From Pseudomonas mosselii (GTDB lineage Bacteria; Pseudomonadota; Gammaproteobacteria; Pseudomonadales; Pseudomonadaceae): a DNA stretch of 64,000 nt. The notes beneath the pieces were generated by a model. The model worked only from the letters and a program-made list of their open reading frames with translations. It did not search any database and had not been told where the DNA came from. Below, piece after piece: positions 33,577-41,486 of the stretch; within the stretch, counting starts at the first letter, position 1; each line of letters opens with the position of its first letter. The stretch lies in NCBI RefSeq assembly GCF_005796105.1, contig NZ_VAUO01000005.1, positions 62,001 to 126,000 of the forward strand, read 5' to 3'. Both the position numbers and the translations under genes were made by a program.

Positions 33577-35103
33577 GTGCCGCGTCGCAACATCGGAGCG
33601 CTTCGAGCGCTCAGTGCCTGTGCCCTTAGCTTTACCTTGAGCGGCTGTATCGGAACCTGGGGCATTGCCCCGCAAACCAAGACCCTTGAGGCCAACCAAT
33701 TGGCCACAGGCGATGCCATCGACGAGGCCGCGCGGGATGCCCATTGGCCTGCCCAGCAGTGGTGGCGTGCCTATGCCGATCCGCAATTGGATGCCTGGAT
33801 GGCCCAGGCCCTGGCGGGCAGCCCGAGCCTGGCCATGGCGGCGGCGCGCGTACGCCAAGCCAAGGCCCTGGCCGGGGTGGTGCAGTCGGCGGAGCAACTC
33901 CAGGCCAACGCCAGCGCCTCCCTCAAACGCCACAATTGGCCCGAGGATCAGTTCTATGGCCCCGGCGCGCTTTCCGGTGCCAATACCTGGGACAACAACG
34001 CGGCCATCGGCTTCAGTTATGCGCTCGATTTGTGGGGCCGCGAGCGCAATGCCAGCGAGCAGGCCCTGGATCAGGCGCACATGCGCGTCGCCGAGGCGCG
34101 CCAGGCGCAACTGGAGCTTGAGAACAACGTGGTGCGCAGTTACATCCAGCTGAGCCTGCACTATGCCCAGCGCGATATCGTCCAGGCCGAGCTTGCCCAA
34201 CAGGAGCAGATCCTCGCCCTCGCCAAGCGTCGCTTGGACGGCGGCATCGGCACGCATCTGGAAGTGAGCCAGGCCGAAGCGCCGTTGCCCGAGACCCATC
34301 GCCAGATCGACAGCCTCAACGAGGCCATCGCCTTGACGCGTAACCAGTTGGCCGCACTCGCCGGCAAAGGGCCGGGGGAGGGCGCGAAACTGCAACGCCC
34401 AAGCCTGCGTCTGGGCGCGCCCCTGGCCTTGCCGTCGAACCTGCCGGCCGAGCTGGTCGGCCAGCGCCCGGACGTGGTCGCCAGCCGCTGGCAGGTGGCG
34501 GCCCAGGCGCGCGGCATCGATGTCGCCCACGCCGGTTTCTTCCCCAACGTCGACCTGGTGGGCAGCCTCGGCTTCATGGCGACCGGTGGCGGCCCGCTCG
34601 AGTTCCTGACCGGGCGCAAGTTCAACTACAACGTCGGCCCTGCGATCAGCTTGCCGATCTTCGACGGCGGCCGCCTGCGCTCTCAACTGGGCGCGGCCTC
34701 GGCCGGCTATGACATGGCCGTGGCGCGCTACAACCAGACAGTGATCGATGCCTTGAAGCACATCGGCGACCAACTGATCCGCCGCGCGTCGATGAAGCAG
34801 CAGGCGCACTTGGCGGCCGAGTCGGTGCAGGCTGCGCAAAAGACCTACGACATCGCCAGCGTGGCCTTCCAGCGCGGCCTGACCGATTACCTCAACGTGC
34901 TCAACGCCCAGACCCTGCTACTGCGTCAGCAGCAGGTCCAGCAGCAGGTCCAGGCCGCCCGCCTGATGGCCCATGCCGAGCTGGTCACCGCCCTCGGCGG
35001 CGGCCTGGACGCTGGCCAGGACGTGCCCGACGCGCAGCGCCAGGCCGCGCCGAAAACCCCGCCGGCCCTGGCCATCTTCGACACACCGGGCCACGCCAAA
35101 TGA
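33577..35103 (+). CDS. Outer-membrane efflux lipoprotein (OprM/NodT family)
   Basis: A 508-aa RND-type outer-membrane factor. Lipoprotein signal LSFTLSGC with lipidated Cys24, then two OEP repeats (about 60-260 and 280-480) that form half of a TolC-like channel per monomer. The typical motif ALDLWGRERNASEQA is present. Start is GTG 33577, giving a normal short n-region (PRRN). It overlaps the AaeB-like gene by 4 bp (ATGA), so the four-gene pump is one operon. Confidence 0.88.
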   Translation: MPRRNIGALRALSACALSFTLSGCIGTWGIAPQTKTLEANQLATGDAIDEAARDAHWPAQQWWRAYADPQLDAWMAQALAGSPSLAMAAARVRQAKALAGVVQSAEQLQANASASLKRHNWPEDQFYGPGALSGANTWDNNAAIGFSYALDLWGRERNASEQALDQAHMRVAEARQAQLELENNVVRSYIQLSLHYAQRDIVQAELAQQEQILALAKRRLDGGIGTHLEVSQAEAPLPETHRQIDSLNEAIALTRNQLAALAGKGPGEGAKLQRPSLRLGAPLALPSNLPAELVGQRPDVVASRWQVAAQARGIDVAHAGFFPNVDLVGSLGFMATGGGPLEFLTGRKFNYNVGPAISLPIFDGGRLRSQLGAASAGYDMAVARYNQTVIDALKHIGDQLIRRASMKQQAHLAAESVQAAQKTYDIASVAFQRGLTDYLNVLNAQTLLLRQQQVQQQVQAARLMAHAELVTALGGGLDAGQDVPDAQRQAAPKTPPALAIFDTPGHAK

Positions 35104-37277
35104 GTGCATCGAGCTTGCCCCTGCGCTGGCTGCAGGGTCTTGAGTGGCGCCGGGGGTTCTTTGCCTGGGCACGTACCGATGGCGTGACCTGGGTGTACAT
35201 CTTCAAGGTACTGGCCGCCGCGTTCATCACCCTTTGGTTGGCCATGCGCCTTGAGCTGCCACAGCCGCGCACGGCGATGATCACCGTGTTCATCGTCATG
35301 CAGCCGCAAAGCGGCCATGTGTTCGCCAAGAGCTTCTACCGGGTGCTCGGCACCCTGGCCGGCTCGGCGATGATGGTGGCGCTGATCGCGCTGTTCCCGC
35401 AGAACACCGAGCTGTTCCTGCCCAGCCTGGCGGTGTGGGTGGGCCTGTGCTCGGCCGGTGCCATGCGCTACCGGACCTTCCGCGCCTATGGCTTCGTGCT
35501 GGCCGGCTACACCGCGGCGATGATCGGCTTGCCGGTACTGCAACACCCTGAGCAGGCGTTCATGGCGGCAGTGTGGCGGGTGCTGGAGATCGGCCTGGGG
35601 ATTCTGGTCTCGACCTTCGTCAGTGCAGCGATTTTGCCGCAGTCGGCCAGTGCGGCCATGCGTAATGCCCTGTACCTGCGCTTCGGCACCTTCGCCGGCG
35701 TGGTGGTCGAAGCCCTGCGCGGCGACAGCCAGCGTGATCGCTACGAGAGCAGCAACGTGCGCTTCGTCGCCGAAGCGGTGGGCTTGGAGAGCCTGCGCAG
35801 TGTCACCGCCTTCGAAGACCCACACATGCGTCGGCGCTCTGGCCGGCTGGTGCGCATGAACAGCGAGTTCATGGCCATCACCACCCGCTTCAACGCCCTG
35901 CACCGGCTGCTCGAACGGTTGCGCGCGCGCGGCCCGTTGCAGATCGTCGGCGCCATCGAACCGGGCCTTGCGACCCTTGCCGAGTTGCTCGAACCCTACG
36001 TGGGCCGCGCCCTGACCGACGCCGATGCGCTGCGTCTGGCGCTGGAGTTGGGGACGTACAAGGAAGGCTTGCAGGCCCAGGTGCGTAGCCTGCGTGCCGA
36101 TTACCTGGCAACTGCGCCCAGCGAAGCCGACCTGCTCGACTTCCACACGGCCTTCGAGCTGCTGTATCGCTTCGTCGACGAGATGTACAGCTACGCCGAA
36201 ACCCATGCCTCGCTGGCGGTGCACAAGCACGAGCGCGAACAGTGGGACGAACCCTATGTGGCGCAGACCAGCTGGCTGGTGTCGTTGGCCGCGGGGGTAC
36301 GCGCCTCGGCGGTGCTGTTGCTGCTGGGCAGCTATTGGCTGATGAGCGACTGGCCCAGCGGCGCCATGATGACCCTGATCGCCAGCGTCACCGTGGGCCT
36401 GTCGGCCGCCTCGCCCAACCCCAAGCGCATGTCGTTCCAGATGGCCGTCGGCACTGCCGTCGGCGCATTCATCGGGTTTTTCGAGACCTTTTTCGTGTTC
36501 CCGTGGATCGACGGCTTCGCGCTGCTGTGCATGGTCCTGGCGCCGGTGTTCGTGCTCGGTGCCTTCCTGGCCTCACGCCCGGCCTACGCCGGCTACGGGC
36601 TGGGGCTGCTGGTGTTCTTCGCCATCGGCTCGGTGCCGAACAACCTGACGCTGTACGACCCTTATACCTTCATTAATGACTACATCGGCATGGTCATCGG
36701 CATGTTCGTCTGCGCCGCTGCCGGGGCGATCATCCTGCCGCCCAACAGCCGCTGGTTGTGGAGTCGCCTGGAGCAGGAACTGCGTGAGCAGGTGCTGTTC
36801 GCCATCAGCGGGCGCCTGCGCGGGCTGGGCTCGGCTTTCGAGAGCCGCACCCGCGACCTGCTGCACCAGGCCTATGGCCTGGCGGCCGGCCAGCCGAAGG
36901 TGCAGAGCGAACTGATGGGCTGGATGTTCACGGTGCTGGAGATTGGCCACGCGGTCATCGAGCTGCGCAAGGAGCAGGCCCGCGCCCCGGTGCACCCAGC
37001 CTACGCCGAGAGCCAGCCCTGGCGCCAGGCCATCCGTGTGATGGGCCGCGCGCTGGCGCGCTTGTTCCTGCAACCGAGCGCCAGCAACCACGAGCGCGCG
37101 CTGGTGGCGGTGGACCATGCCATCAGTCGCGTGCAGGCAACCGACGAACCGTTCGCCCGGCATTTCGACACCTCGGTGCTGCGCCGCGCGCAGAGTTACC
37201 TGCATTTCATCCGTACCTCCCTGCTCGATCCACAGTCGCCGCTGACACCGGCAAAAGGACTGCACGATGCCCCGTGA
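35100..37277 (+). CDS. AaeB-like aromatic acid efflux permease (FUSC family)
   Basis: A 725-aa inner-membrane protein of the fusaric-acid-resistance/AaeB type. Two hydrophobic blocks (about residues 35-180 and 395-530) each of six helices flank and precede large cytoplasmic regions. The start MSASSLPLRWLQGLEW leads into KVLAAAFITLWLAMRLELPQ. It is expected to drive export of p-hydroxybenzoate-like acids or fusaric acid with the AaeA-like adaptor at 37478. It overlaps the DUF1656 gene by 11 bp. Confidence 0.87.
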   Translation: MSASSLPLRWLQGLEWRRGFFAWARTDGVTWVYIFKVLAAAFITLWLAMRLELPQPRTAMITVFIVMQPQSGHVFAKSFYRVLGTLAGSAMMVALIALFPQNTELFLPSLAVWVGLCSAGAMRYRTFRAYGFVLAGYTAAMIGLPVLQHPEQAFMAAVWRVLEIGLGILVSTFVSAAILPQSASAAMRNALYLRFGTFAGVVVEALRGDSQRDRYESSNVRFVAEAVGLESLRSVTAFEDPHMRRRSGRLVRMNSEFMAITTRFNALHRLLERLRARGPLQIVGAIEPGLATLAELLEPYVGRALTDADALRLALELGTYKEGLQAQVRSLRADYLATAPSEADLLDFHTAFELLYRFVDEMYSYAETHASLAVHKHEREQWDEPYVAQTSWLVSLAAGVRASAVLLLLGSYWLMSDWPSGAMMTLIASVTVGLSAASPNPKRMSFQMAVGTAVGAFIGFFETFFVFPWIDGFALLCMVLAPVFVLGAFLASRPAYAGYGLGLLVFFAIGSVPNNLTLYDPYTFINDYIGMVIGMFVCAAAGAIILPPNSRWLWSRLEQELREQVLFAISGRLRGLGSAFESRTRDLLHQAYGLAAGQPKVQSELMGWMFTVLEIGHAVIELRKEQARAPVHPAYAESQPWRQAIRVMGRALARLFLQPSASNHERALVAVDHAISRVQATDEPFARHFDTSVLRRAQSYLHFIRTSLLDPQSPLTPAKGLHDAP

Positions 37278-37467
37278 AATCGCCTTCCATGGCGTGTACA
37301 TGCCCACCATGACGTTGATGTTCCTGTTCGCCCTAGGCCTGGCCTGGGGGCTGGACCGGTTCATCGCCAGCCACGATGGCTACCGTTTTTTCTGGCACCC
37401 GGCGCTGCTGCGCCTGAGCCTGTTCGTTTGCCTGTTCGGCGCTTTGGCGCTGTCGCTCTACTGGTGA
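37267..37467 (+). CDS. DUF1656 small membrane protein (AaeX-like)
   Basis: A 66-aa protein with two membrane helices (about residues 10-28 and 42-64), starting MPREIAFHGVYMPTMTLMFL. This DUF1656/AaeX type is always found between the permease and the adaptor of such pumps. It overlaps the permease by 11 bp and lies 10 bp before the adaptor gene. Function unproven. Confidence 0.85.
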   Translation: MPREIAFHGVYMPTMTLMFLFALGLAWGLDRFIASHDGYRFFWHPALLRLSLFVCLFGALALSLYW

Positions 37468-37477
37468 GAACCCCTCG

Positions 37478-38344
37478 ATGAAAAAGTTTTTCAGCCTGAT
37501 CGCCACCCTGTTGGTGCTGACCGCTGCCGTGGTGATCGGCCGCCAGTTGTGGCTGCACTACATGACCACGCCCTGGACCCGTGATGGCCGGGTACGCGCC
37601 GATATCATCAACGTCGCTGCCGACGTGCCGGGTTATGTGGTGGACGTGCCGGTCAAGGATAACCAGCCGGTGAAGAAGGGCGATGTGCTGATCCGCATCG
37701 ACCCCGAGCATTACCAACTGGCGGTGGAGCAGGCCAAGGCGCTGGTGGCCTCGCGCAAGGCCACTTGGGAGATGCGCAAGGTCAACGCCAAGCGCCGTGC
37801 CGACCTGGACAACCTGGTCATCTCCAAGGAGAACCGTGACGACGCCAGCAACATCGCAAGTTCCGCGCTGGCCGATTATCAACAGGCCCAGGCCGAACTG
37901 GCTGCCGCTGAGCTGAACCTCAAACGTACCGAGATCGTCGCCACGGTCGATGGCTACGTGACCAACCTGAACATCCACAAGGGCGACTACGCGCGCACCG
38001 GCGAAGCGGTGATGGCGGTGGTCGATGAGCATTCGTTCTGGGTGTATGGCTTCTTCGAGGAAACCAAGCTGCCGCATGTGAAGGTGGGCGATGTTGCCGA
38101 GCTGCAAATGATGAGCGGCGAGCGCCTGAGCGGGCATGTGGAGAGCATCGCGCGCGGCATCTACGACCGCGACAACCCGCAGAGCCGCGAACTGGTCGCC
38201 GATGTGAACCCGACCTTCAATTGGGTGCGCCTGGCGCAGCGGGTGCCGGTGCGGATTCATATCGATGAGGTGCCGGAGGGGTACCTGCTGGCGGCGGGGA
38301 CGACCTGTACGGTGGTGGTCAAGCCGGGCGCTCAGGAGAACTGA
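37478..38344 (+). CDS. AaeA-like membrane fusion protein (HlyD family)
   Basis: A 288-aa adaptor: one N-terminal helix (FSLIATLLVLTAAVVIGRQL), the biotinyl-lipoyl-like halves (TRDGRVRADIINVAADVPGY, VDGYVTNLNIHKGDYARTGE) flanking a short coiled coil (about residues 75-150), and a beta-barrel (FWVYGFFEETKLPHVKVGD). It couples the permease to the outer-membrane lipoprotein encoded at the head of the operon. Confidence 0.9.
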   Translation: MKKFFSLIATLLVLTAAVVIGRQLWLHYMTTPWTRDGRVRADIINVAADVPGYVVDVPVKDNQPVKKGDVLIRIDPEHYQLAVEQAKALVASRKATWEMRKVNAKRRADLDNLVISKENRDDASNIASSALADYQQAQAELAAAELNLKRTEIVATVDGYVTNLNIHKGDYARTGEAVMAVVDEHSFWVYGFFEETKLPHVKVGDVAELQMMSGERLSGHVESIARGIYDRDNPQSRELVADVNPTFNWVRLAQRVPVRIHIDEVPEGYLLAAGTTCTVVVKPGAQEN

Positions 38345-38424
38345 CAATTCTGCCAGCTATCCTGGCCGGCTCACCCCGAGGATAGTGGTTGTTTCATCGG
38401 GGAAGGTCGATGGAGGGCGCAAAG

Positions 38425-39204
38425 ATGAACGAAGGTGCAATCAGGTCACGCGACCGGCGGGCCTATGGGCCCTATGGCTATGCCAGCTTCCATGGCGAGA
38501 CTCAGGGGCTGCTTGGATTCAATGGTATTCATGCTGATGCATTCACTGGCAACTACGCGCTGGGGAATGGTTACAGGGTTTACAACGTCAGGCTGATGCG
38601 CTTTCAGGGTCCGGACAGGCTGAGCCCCTTCGGGCGTGGAGGCCTGAATGCCTATGCCTACTGCATGGGCGATCCTGTGAATCAGGTTGACCCGTCGGGG
38701 CAGTTTTCTTTTAAGCGTACCTGGCAGAAATTGACAGGAGGGCCGAAGCGGGTCGAATCCTTGGGGGCGCTGACGAACACCAAGGCTGGCCGAGTCAAGG
38801 AAGAGGTCGCGACCACCGAAAGGAACTTGGATCGGCAGCAGGCGAAGCTCTATGTCGTAAAGGATGCAGGGACCCTGGACGGGATCCTTAGCACATCCTT
38901 CCCGATGACCCACAAGTGGCTGATCACCGGCAAGGGTGAACTGATTGTCGGCAGTTTCCAACATGCCAATGTTTACTCCACTCACGCGAGCTTTTCCGCC
39001 ATTGCAGCCCAGGAGCATGGGACTAGTCCGGTCGTTGTTGCCGCCGGGGAGTTCCTGATGAAGAGAGGGAAAATTGTGATGACCAACTATAGCGGCCATT
39101 ACAAGACACCCTACGACAGGTTATGGTCGGTGAAGATGCATATTGAGCAGTTGGCTCCGAATGTGAAGATCGTGAGGCAGTCCTACCTGGCTGATCAGCC
39201 ATAG
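38425..39204 (+). CDS. Orphan RHS-repeat core tip with variable C-terminal domain
   Basis: A 259-aa protein. Residues about 20-100 form an RHS-associated core end (ALGNGYRVYNVRLMRFQGPD, LSPFGRGGLNAYAYCMGDPV, NQVDPSG), and residues 105-259 are a separate domain with NYSGHYKTPYDRLWSVK near its end. In full RHS proteins this C-terminal part is the toxin. Here the shell is missing, a form common in Pseudomonas. The toxic activity is not identifiable, and no immunity gene is evident. ATG 38425 has GGAGGG 7 nt before it; other in-frame starts at 38389 and 38410 are weaker. A+T is higher than in the pump genes. Confidence 0.7.
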   Translation: MNEGAIRSRDRRAYGPYGYASFHGETQGLLGFNGIHADAFTGNYALGNGYRVYNVRLMRFQGPDRLSPFGRGGLNAYAYCMGDPVNQVDPSGQFSFKRTWQKLTGGPKRVESLGALTNTKAGRVKEEVATTERNLDRQQAKLYVVKDAGTLDGILSTSFPMTHKWLITGKGELIVGSFQHANVYSTHASFSAIAAQEHGTSPVVVAAGEFLMKRGKIVMTNYSGHYKTPYDRLWSVKMHIEQLAPNVKIVRQSYLADQP

Positions 39205-39663
39205 GCAATTAGCAGCATGGGCGCCATCGCAGGGCAAGCCCGCTCCCATGTCTAGCGTGTTGGGAGCGGGCACTTTGGGTTCGGAGCAGGGGGTCGACAG
39301 CTGTCGTTCGATCTCGGCCAGCGCAGCCTTGCCGTAGCGGGTGCCCTGGCGAATCCAGCCAGAGCGGTCGATGTAGATATCTTCACCGCGCACGCGAACC
39401 AGTGCCCGGGTGTCGCCTTGGCGGTACTGGGGGGCGTCAGGGCTGGGAAACCGACTCGGGTTGAGTGCTTCGGCTGCCGCAATGGAGATGCTGCGCTTTT
39501 CGAATGCCCTCAGTTCGATGGTCGATTCGCGCTCAGGCACATAGAGTTCGACGTCGAACGGGATCGAGTAGGCCTTGGCGCAGTCGGCGCGGCTGAGCCC
39601 TGGTGCGGCCAGCGCCAGGCAGGAGACTGCTGCGATCAATCGGCGTGTAGCGAGCAATCTCAC
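39121..39663 (-). CDS. Hypothetical periplasmic protein with REP-derived tail
   Basis: A 180-aa protein with a signal peptide (LLATRRLIAAVSCLALAAPG, cleavage near SRA-DC). I do not recognise the family; SRFPSPDAPQYRQGDTRALV and EDIYIDRSGWIRQGTRYGK suggest a small beta-rich domain. GTG 39663 is chosen with GGAGAG 6 nt upstream. The C-terminal 45 residues or so are encoded by a REP hairpin (39238-39271) and by DNA antisense to the end of the RHS gene (84-bp overlap), so the ancestral stop was probably earlier. Confidence 0.6.
   Translation of the reverse strand: MRLLATRRLIAAVSCLALAAPGLSRADCAKAYSIPFDVELYVPERESTIELRAFEKRSISIAAAEALNPSRFPSPDAPQYRQGDTRALVRVRGEDIYIDRSGWIRQGTRYGKAALAEIERQLSTPCSEPKVPAPNTLDMGAGLPCDGAHAANCLWLISQVGLPHDLHIRSQLLNMHLHRP
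39238..39271. repeat. REP hairpin
   Basis: GCCCGCTCCCA (39238-39248) and TGGGAGCGGGC (39261-39271) form a perfect 11-bp stem. It sits between the RHS stop and, in frame, the tail of the convergent gene. Confidence 0.8.
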
Positions 39664-39767
39664 CGTGGGCTCTCCAGGTTTGCAGGCGCCTCGCATTATC
39701 GTGAGTTGGCGCAAACGGCTGGGATTAAGATTCGTTAAGTTCAAGCACGTCCCGCACCGTTGCCAGG

Positions 39768-40223
39768 TCAGACCTCAGCGGTTGCCCCTACCAATACCGG
39801 CACCTGCACGCGATCGATCACTTTCGCGCTGATCGAGGGATCCAGCAGCCTGCCAAGCCGTGACAGGTGCCGGTGGCCCATGATGATCAGTTCGCACTCA
39901 AGCTCGTGGGCCTTGGCGACGATGGCGTCCACCGGTTGCCCGCCGACCATGCAGCCGAGGCTGTCGAAGCCGGCTTCGCGCAGGGCGCGCACGGCGGTGG
40001 CGACGGCGCGTTCGGCCAGTTGCTGTTCGTCGCAGGCGGCGGGGTACTCCTGCAACTCCTCAAGGGTGTAGGCCTTGGGTTGGTCGTGCACGGCGAAGGT
40101 CGTGTCGATGGCCAGCAGCACGTGCAGGTTGTGCTCGCCGGGGCGGCAGTAGCGGCGTGCGAGGTCGAGCAGGCAGGTGGCGGCGGGGGAGGCGTCGATG
40201 GCGATCAGGACCGGGGAGGGCAT
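39768..40223 (-). CDS. Universal stress protein (UspA family)
   Basis: A 151-aa UspA-type protein. VLIAIDASPAATCLLDLARR begins the domain, and the nucleotide motif IIMGHRHLSRLGRLLDPSIS (G-x2-G-x9-G-S/T form) shows it is of the ATP-binding type. Such proteins bind ATP and help in stress survival. AAGGA precedes the ATG at 40223; TTG 40229 is a weaker start. It is followed upstream by a REP pair. Confidence 0.85.
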   Translation of the reverse strand: MPSPVLIAIDASPAATCLLDLARRYCRPGEHNLHVLLAIDTTFAVHDQPKAYTLEELQEYPAACDEQQLAERAVATAVRALREAGFDSLGCMVGGQPVDAIVAKAHELECELIIMGHRHLSRLGRLLDPSISAKVIDRVQVPVLVGATAEV

Positions 40224-40265
40224 GCGCAATCCTTTGAGAAGATGGGGGCAGTGCTGGCCGCCTCA

Positions 40266-40331
40266 CGGGCAAGCCCGCTCTCGCAGGGATGCGCGTAACC
40301 TGTGGGAGCGGGCTTGCCCGCGAAGCGCCAG
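40266..40331. repeat. Inverted REP pair
   Basis: CGGGCAAGCCCGCTC (40266-40280) and GAGCGGGCTTGCCCG (40306-40320) are exact inverses. They lie between the divergent usp and LysR genes. Confidence 0.85.
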
Positions 40332-40388
40332 GCCTCATTCTCGAATCTTTTACGCTAGGGAATAAATGGCCTACCGCGCACGACGTCG

Positions 40389-40403
40389 TTGCGTCTGACG
40401 CAA
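40389..40403. promoter_or_regulatory. 15-bp palindrome upstream of lysR (putative operator)
   Basis: TTGCGTC-T-GACGCAA is a perfect palindrome that includes the LysR-type T-N11-A pattern. An identical copy lies at 41383-41397 before the MFS pump operon. Position 52 bp before the LysR start suits autoregulation. Confidence 0.75.
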
Positions 40404-40454
40404 TCCACCAACCTGATACCATCGCGTTTCCTACAGCTGTCACGGAAAACGGCC

Positions 40455-41360
40455 ATGCAACTCCCGGACATGAACCTGCTTGTCGCCCTCGATGCCCTGC
40501 TCGACGAGGGCAGCGTGGTCGGCGCCGCCCAGCGCATGAACCTGAGTCCGGCAGCCATGAGCCGCACCTTGGGGCGCATTCGCGAGGCCATGGGCGACCC
40601 GATCCTGGTGCGCGCCGGCCGTGGCCTGGTGCCCACGCCTCGGGCGCTGGCGCTGCGAGATCAGGTGCGCGGGCTGGTGGAGCAGGCCGGGGTGGTGTTT
40701 CGCAGTGGCGACGAGGTCGACCTGGCCAACCTCGACCGCGCCTTCAACATCCGCACCAATGACCTGTTCATTGCCCTGTACGGCGCGCGGTTGCTGCACA
40801 TGATGATGGCCGAGGCGCCCAATACGGTGTTGCGCTTCGTGCCCGAGCATCAGGGCGATGACGACTTGGTGCTGCGCCACGGGCAGATCGATCTGGTGGT
40901 CAGTTCGAGCATCGAACTGGGGCCGGAGATCAAGGTACAGAGCCTGTTCGACACCTGGTTCGTCGGGCTGGCGCGGGCCGAGCACCCGATCTTCGACGAT
41001 GTGATCACCCCGGAGCGCTTTGCCGTGTATCCGCAGATCAGTGTGTCGCGGCGCGGGCGGGCCAATGGGCCGATCGATGTGGAGCTAGGCAGCCACGGGA
41101 TCCAGCGGCGCGTGGCGCTGATTACCCCGAGCTTCCATTCGGCGATGTTCTCGCTGCCTGAGTCGGACCTGATCTTACCGATGCCAGCGAACATCCTCGG
41201 CAGCGTGAACAAGTTCGGTTTGCCCCTGCGCTCGTTCGAAATCCCGGTGCCGCTGGAAAAGGTGCGGGTGATGCAGGCGTGGCATCCGCGCTTTGACAAC
41301 GACCCGGCGCACCGCTGGTTGCGCCGGACCTTGAAAGCCTGTTGCGATGCGAAGCCTTGA
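40455..41360 (+). CDS. LysR-family regulator of the EmrAB-like efflux operon
   Basis: A 301-aa LysR regulator. The helix-turn-helix is at about residues 5-62 (MNLLVALDALLDEGSVVGAA, MSRTLGRIREAMGDPILVRA) and the effector domain begins near 90. ATG 40455 starts MQLPDMNLLVALDALL, the standard lead. It is co-oriented with the pump operon, which begins 126 bp downstream and has the same 15-bp palindrome in front, so regulation of that pump is likely. Confidence 0.88.
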   Translation: MQLPDMNLLVALDALLDEGSVVGAAQRMNLSPAAMSRTLGRIREAMGDPILVRAGRGLVPTPRALALRDQVRGLVEQAGVVFRSGDEVDLANLDRAFNIRTNDLFIALYGARLLHMMMAEAPNTVLRFVPEHQGDDDLVLRHGQIDLVVSSSIELGPEIKVQSLFDTWFVGLARAEHPIFDDVITPERFAVYPQISVSRRGRANGPIDVELGSHGIQRRVALITPSFHSAMFSLPESDLILPMPANILGSVNKFGLPLRSFEIPVPLEKVRVMQAWHPRFDNDPAHRWLRRTLKACCDAKP

Positions 41361-41382
41361 ACGGCGCATGAGTTTTTGCCGA

Positions 41383-41397
41383 TTGCGTCTGACGCAA
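41383..41397. promoter_or_regulatory. 15-bp palindrome upstream of the MFS pump operon (putative operator)
   Basis: Second exact copy of TTGCGTCTGACGCAA, 90 bp before the MFS start codon. The pair with 40389-40403 strongly suggests binding by the LysR regulator encoded between them. Confidence 0.75.
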
Positions 41398-41486
41398 CAT
41401 AAACCTTCCAATAAGTCGCTTTCCGTCATCATTGGACCTTCATAGACTTGCTCCAGCTGAAAATTGTTGCTGGAGATGTCTACCCC

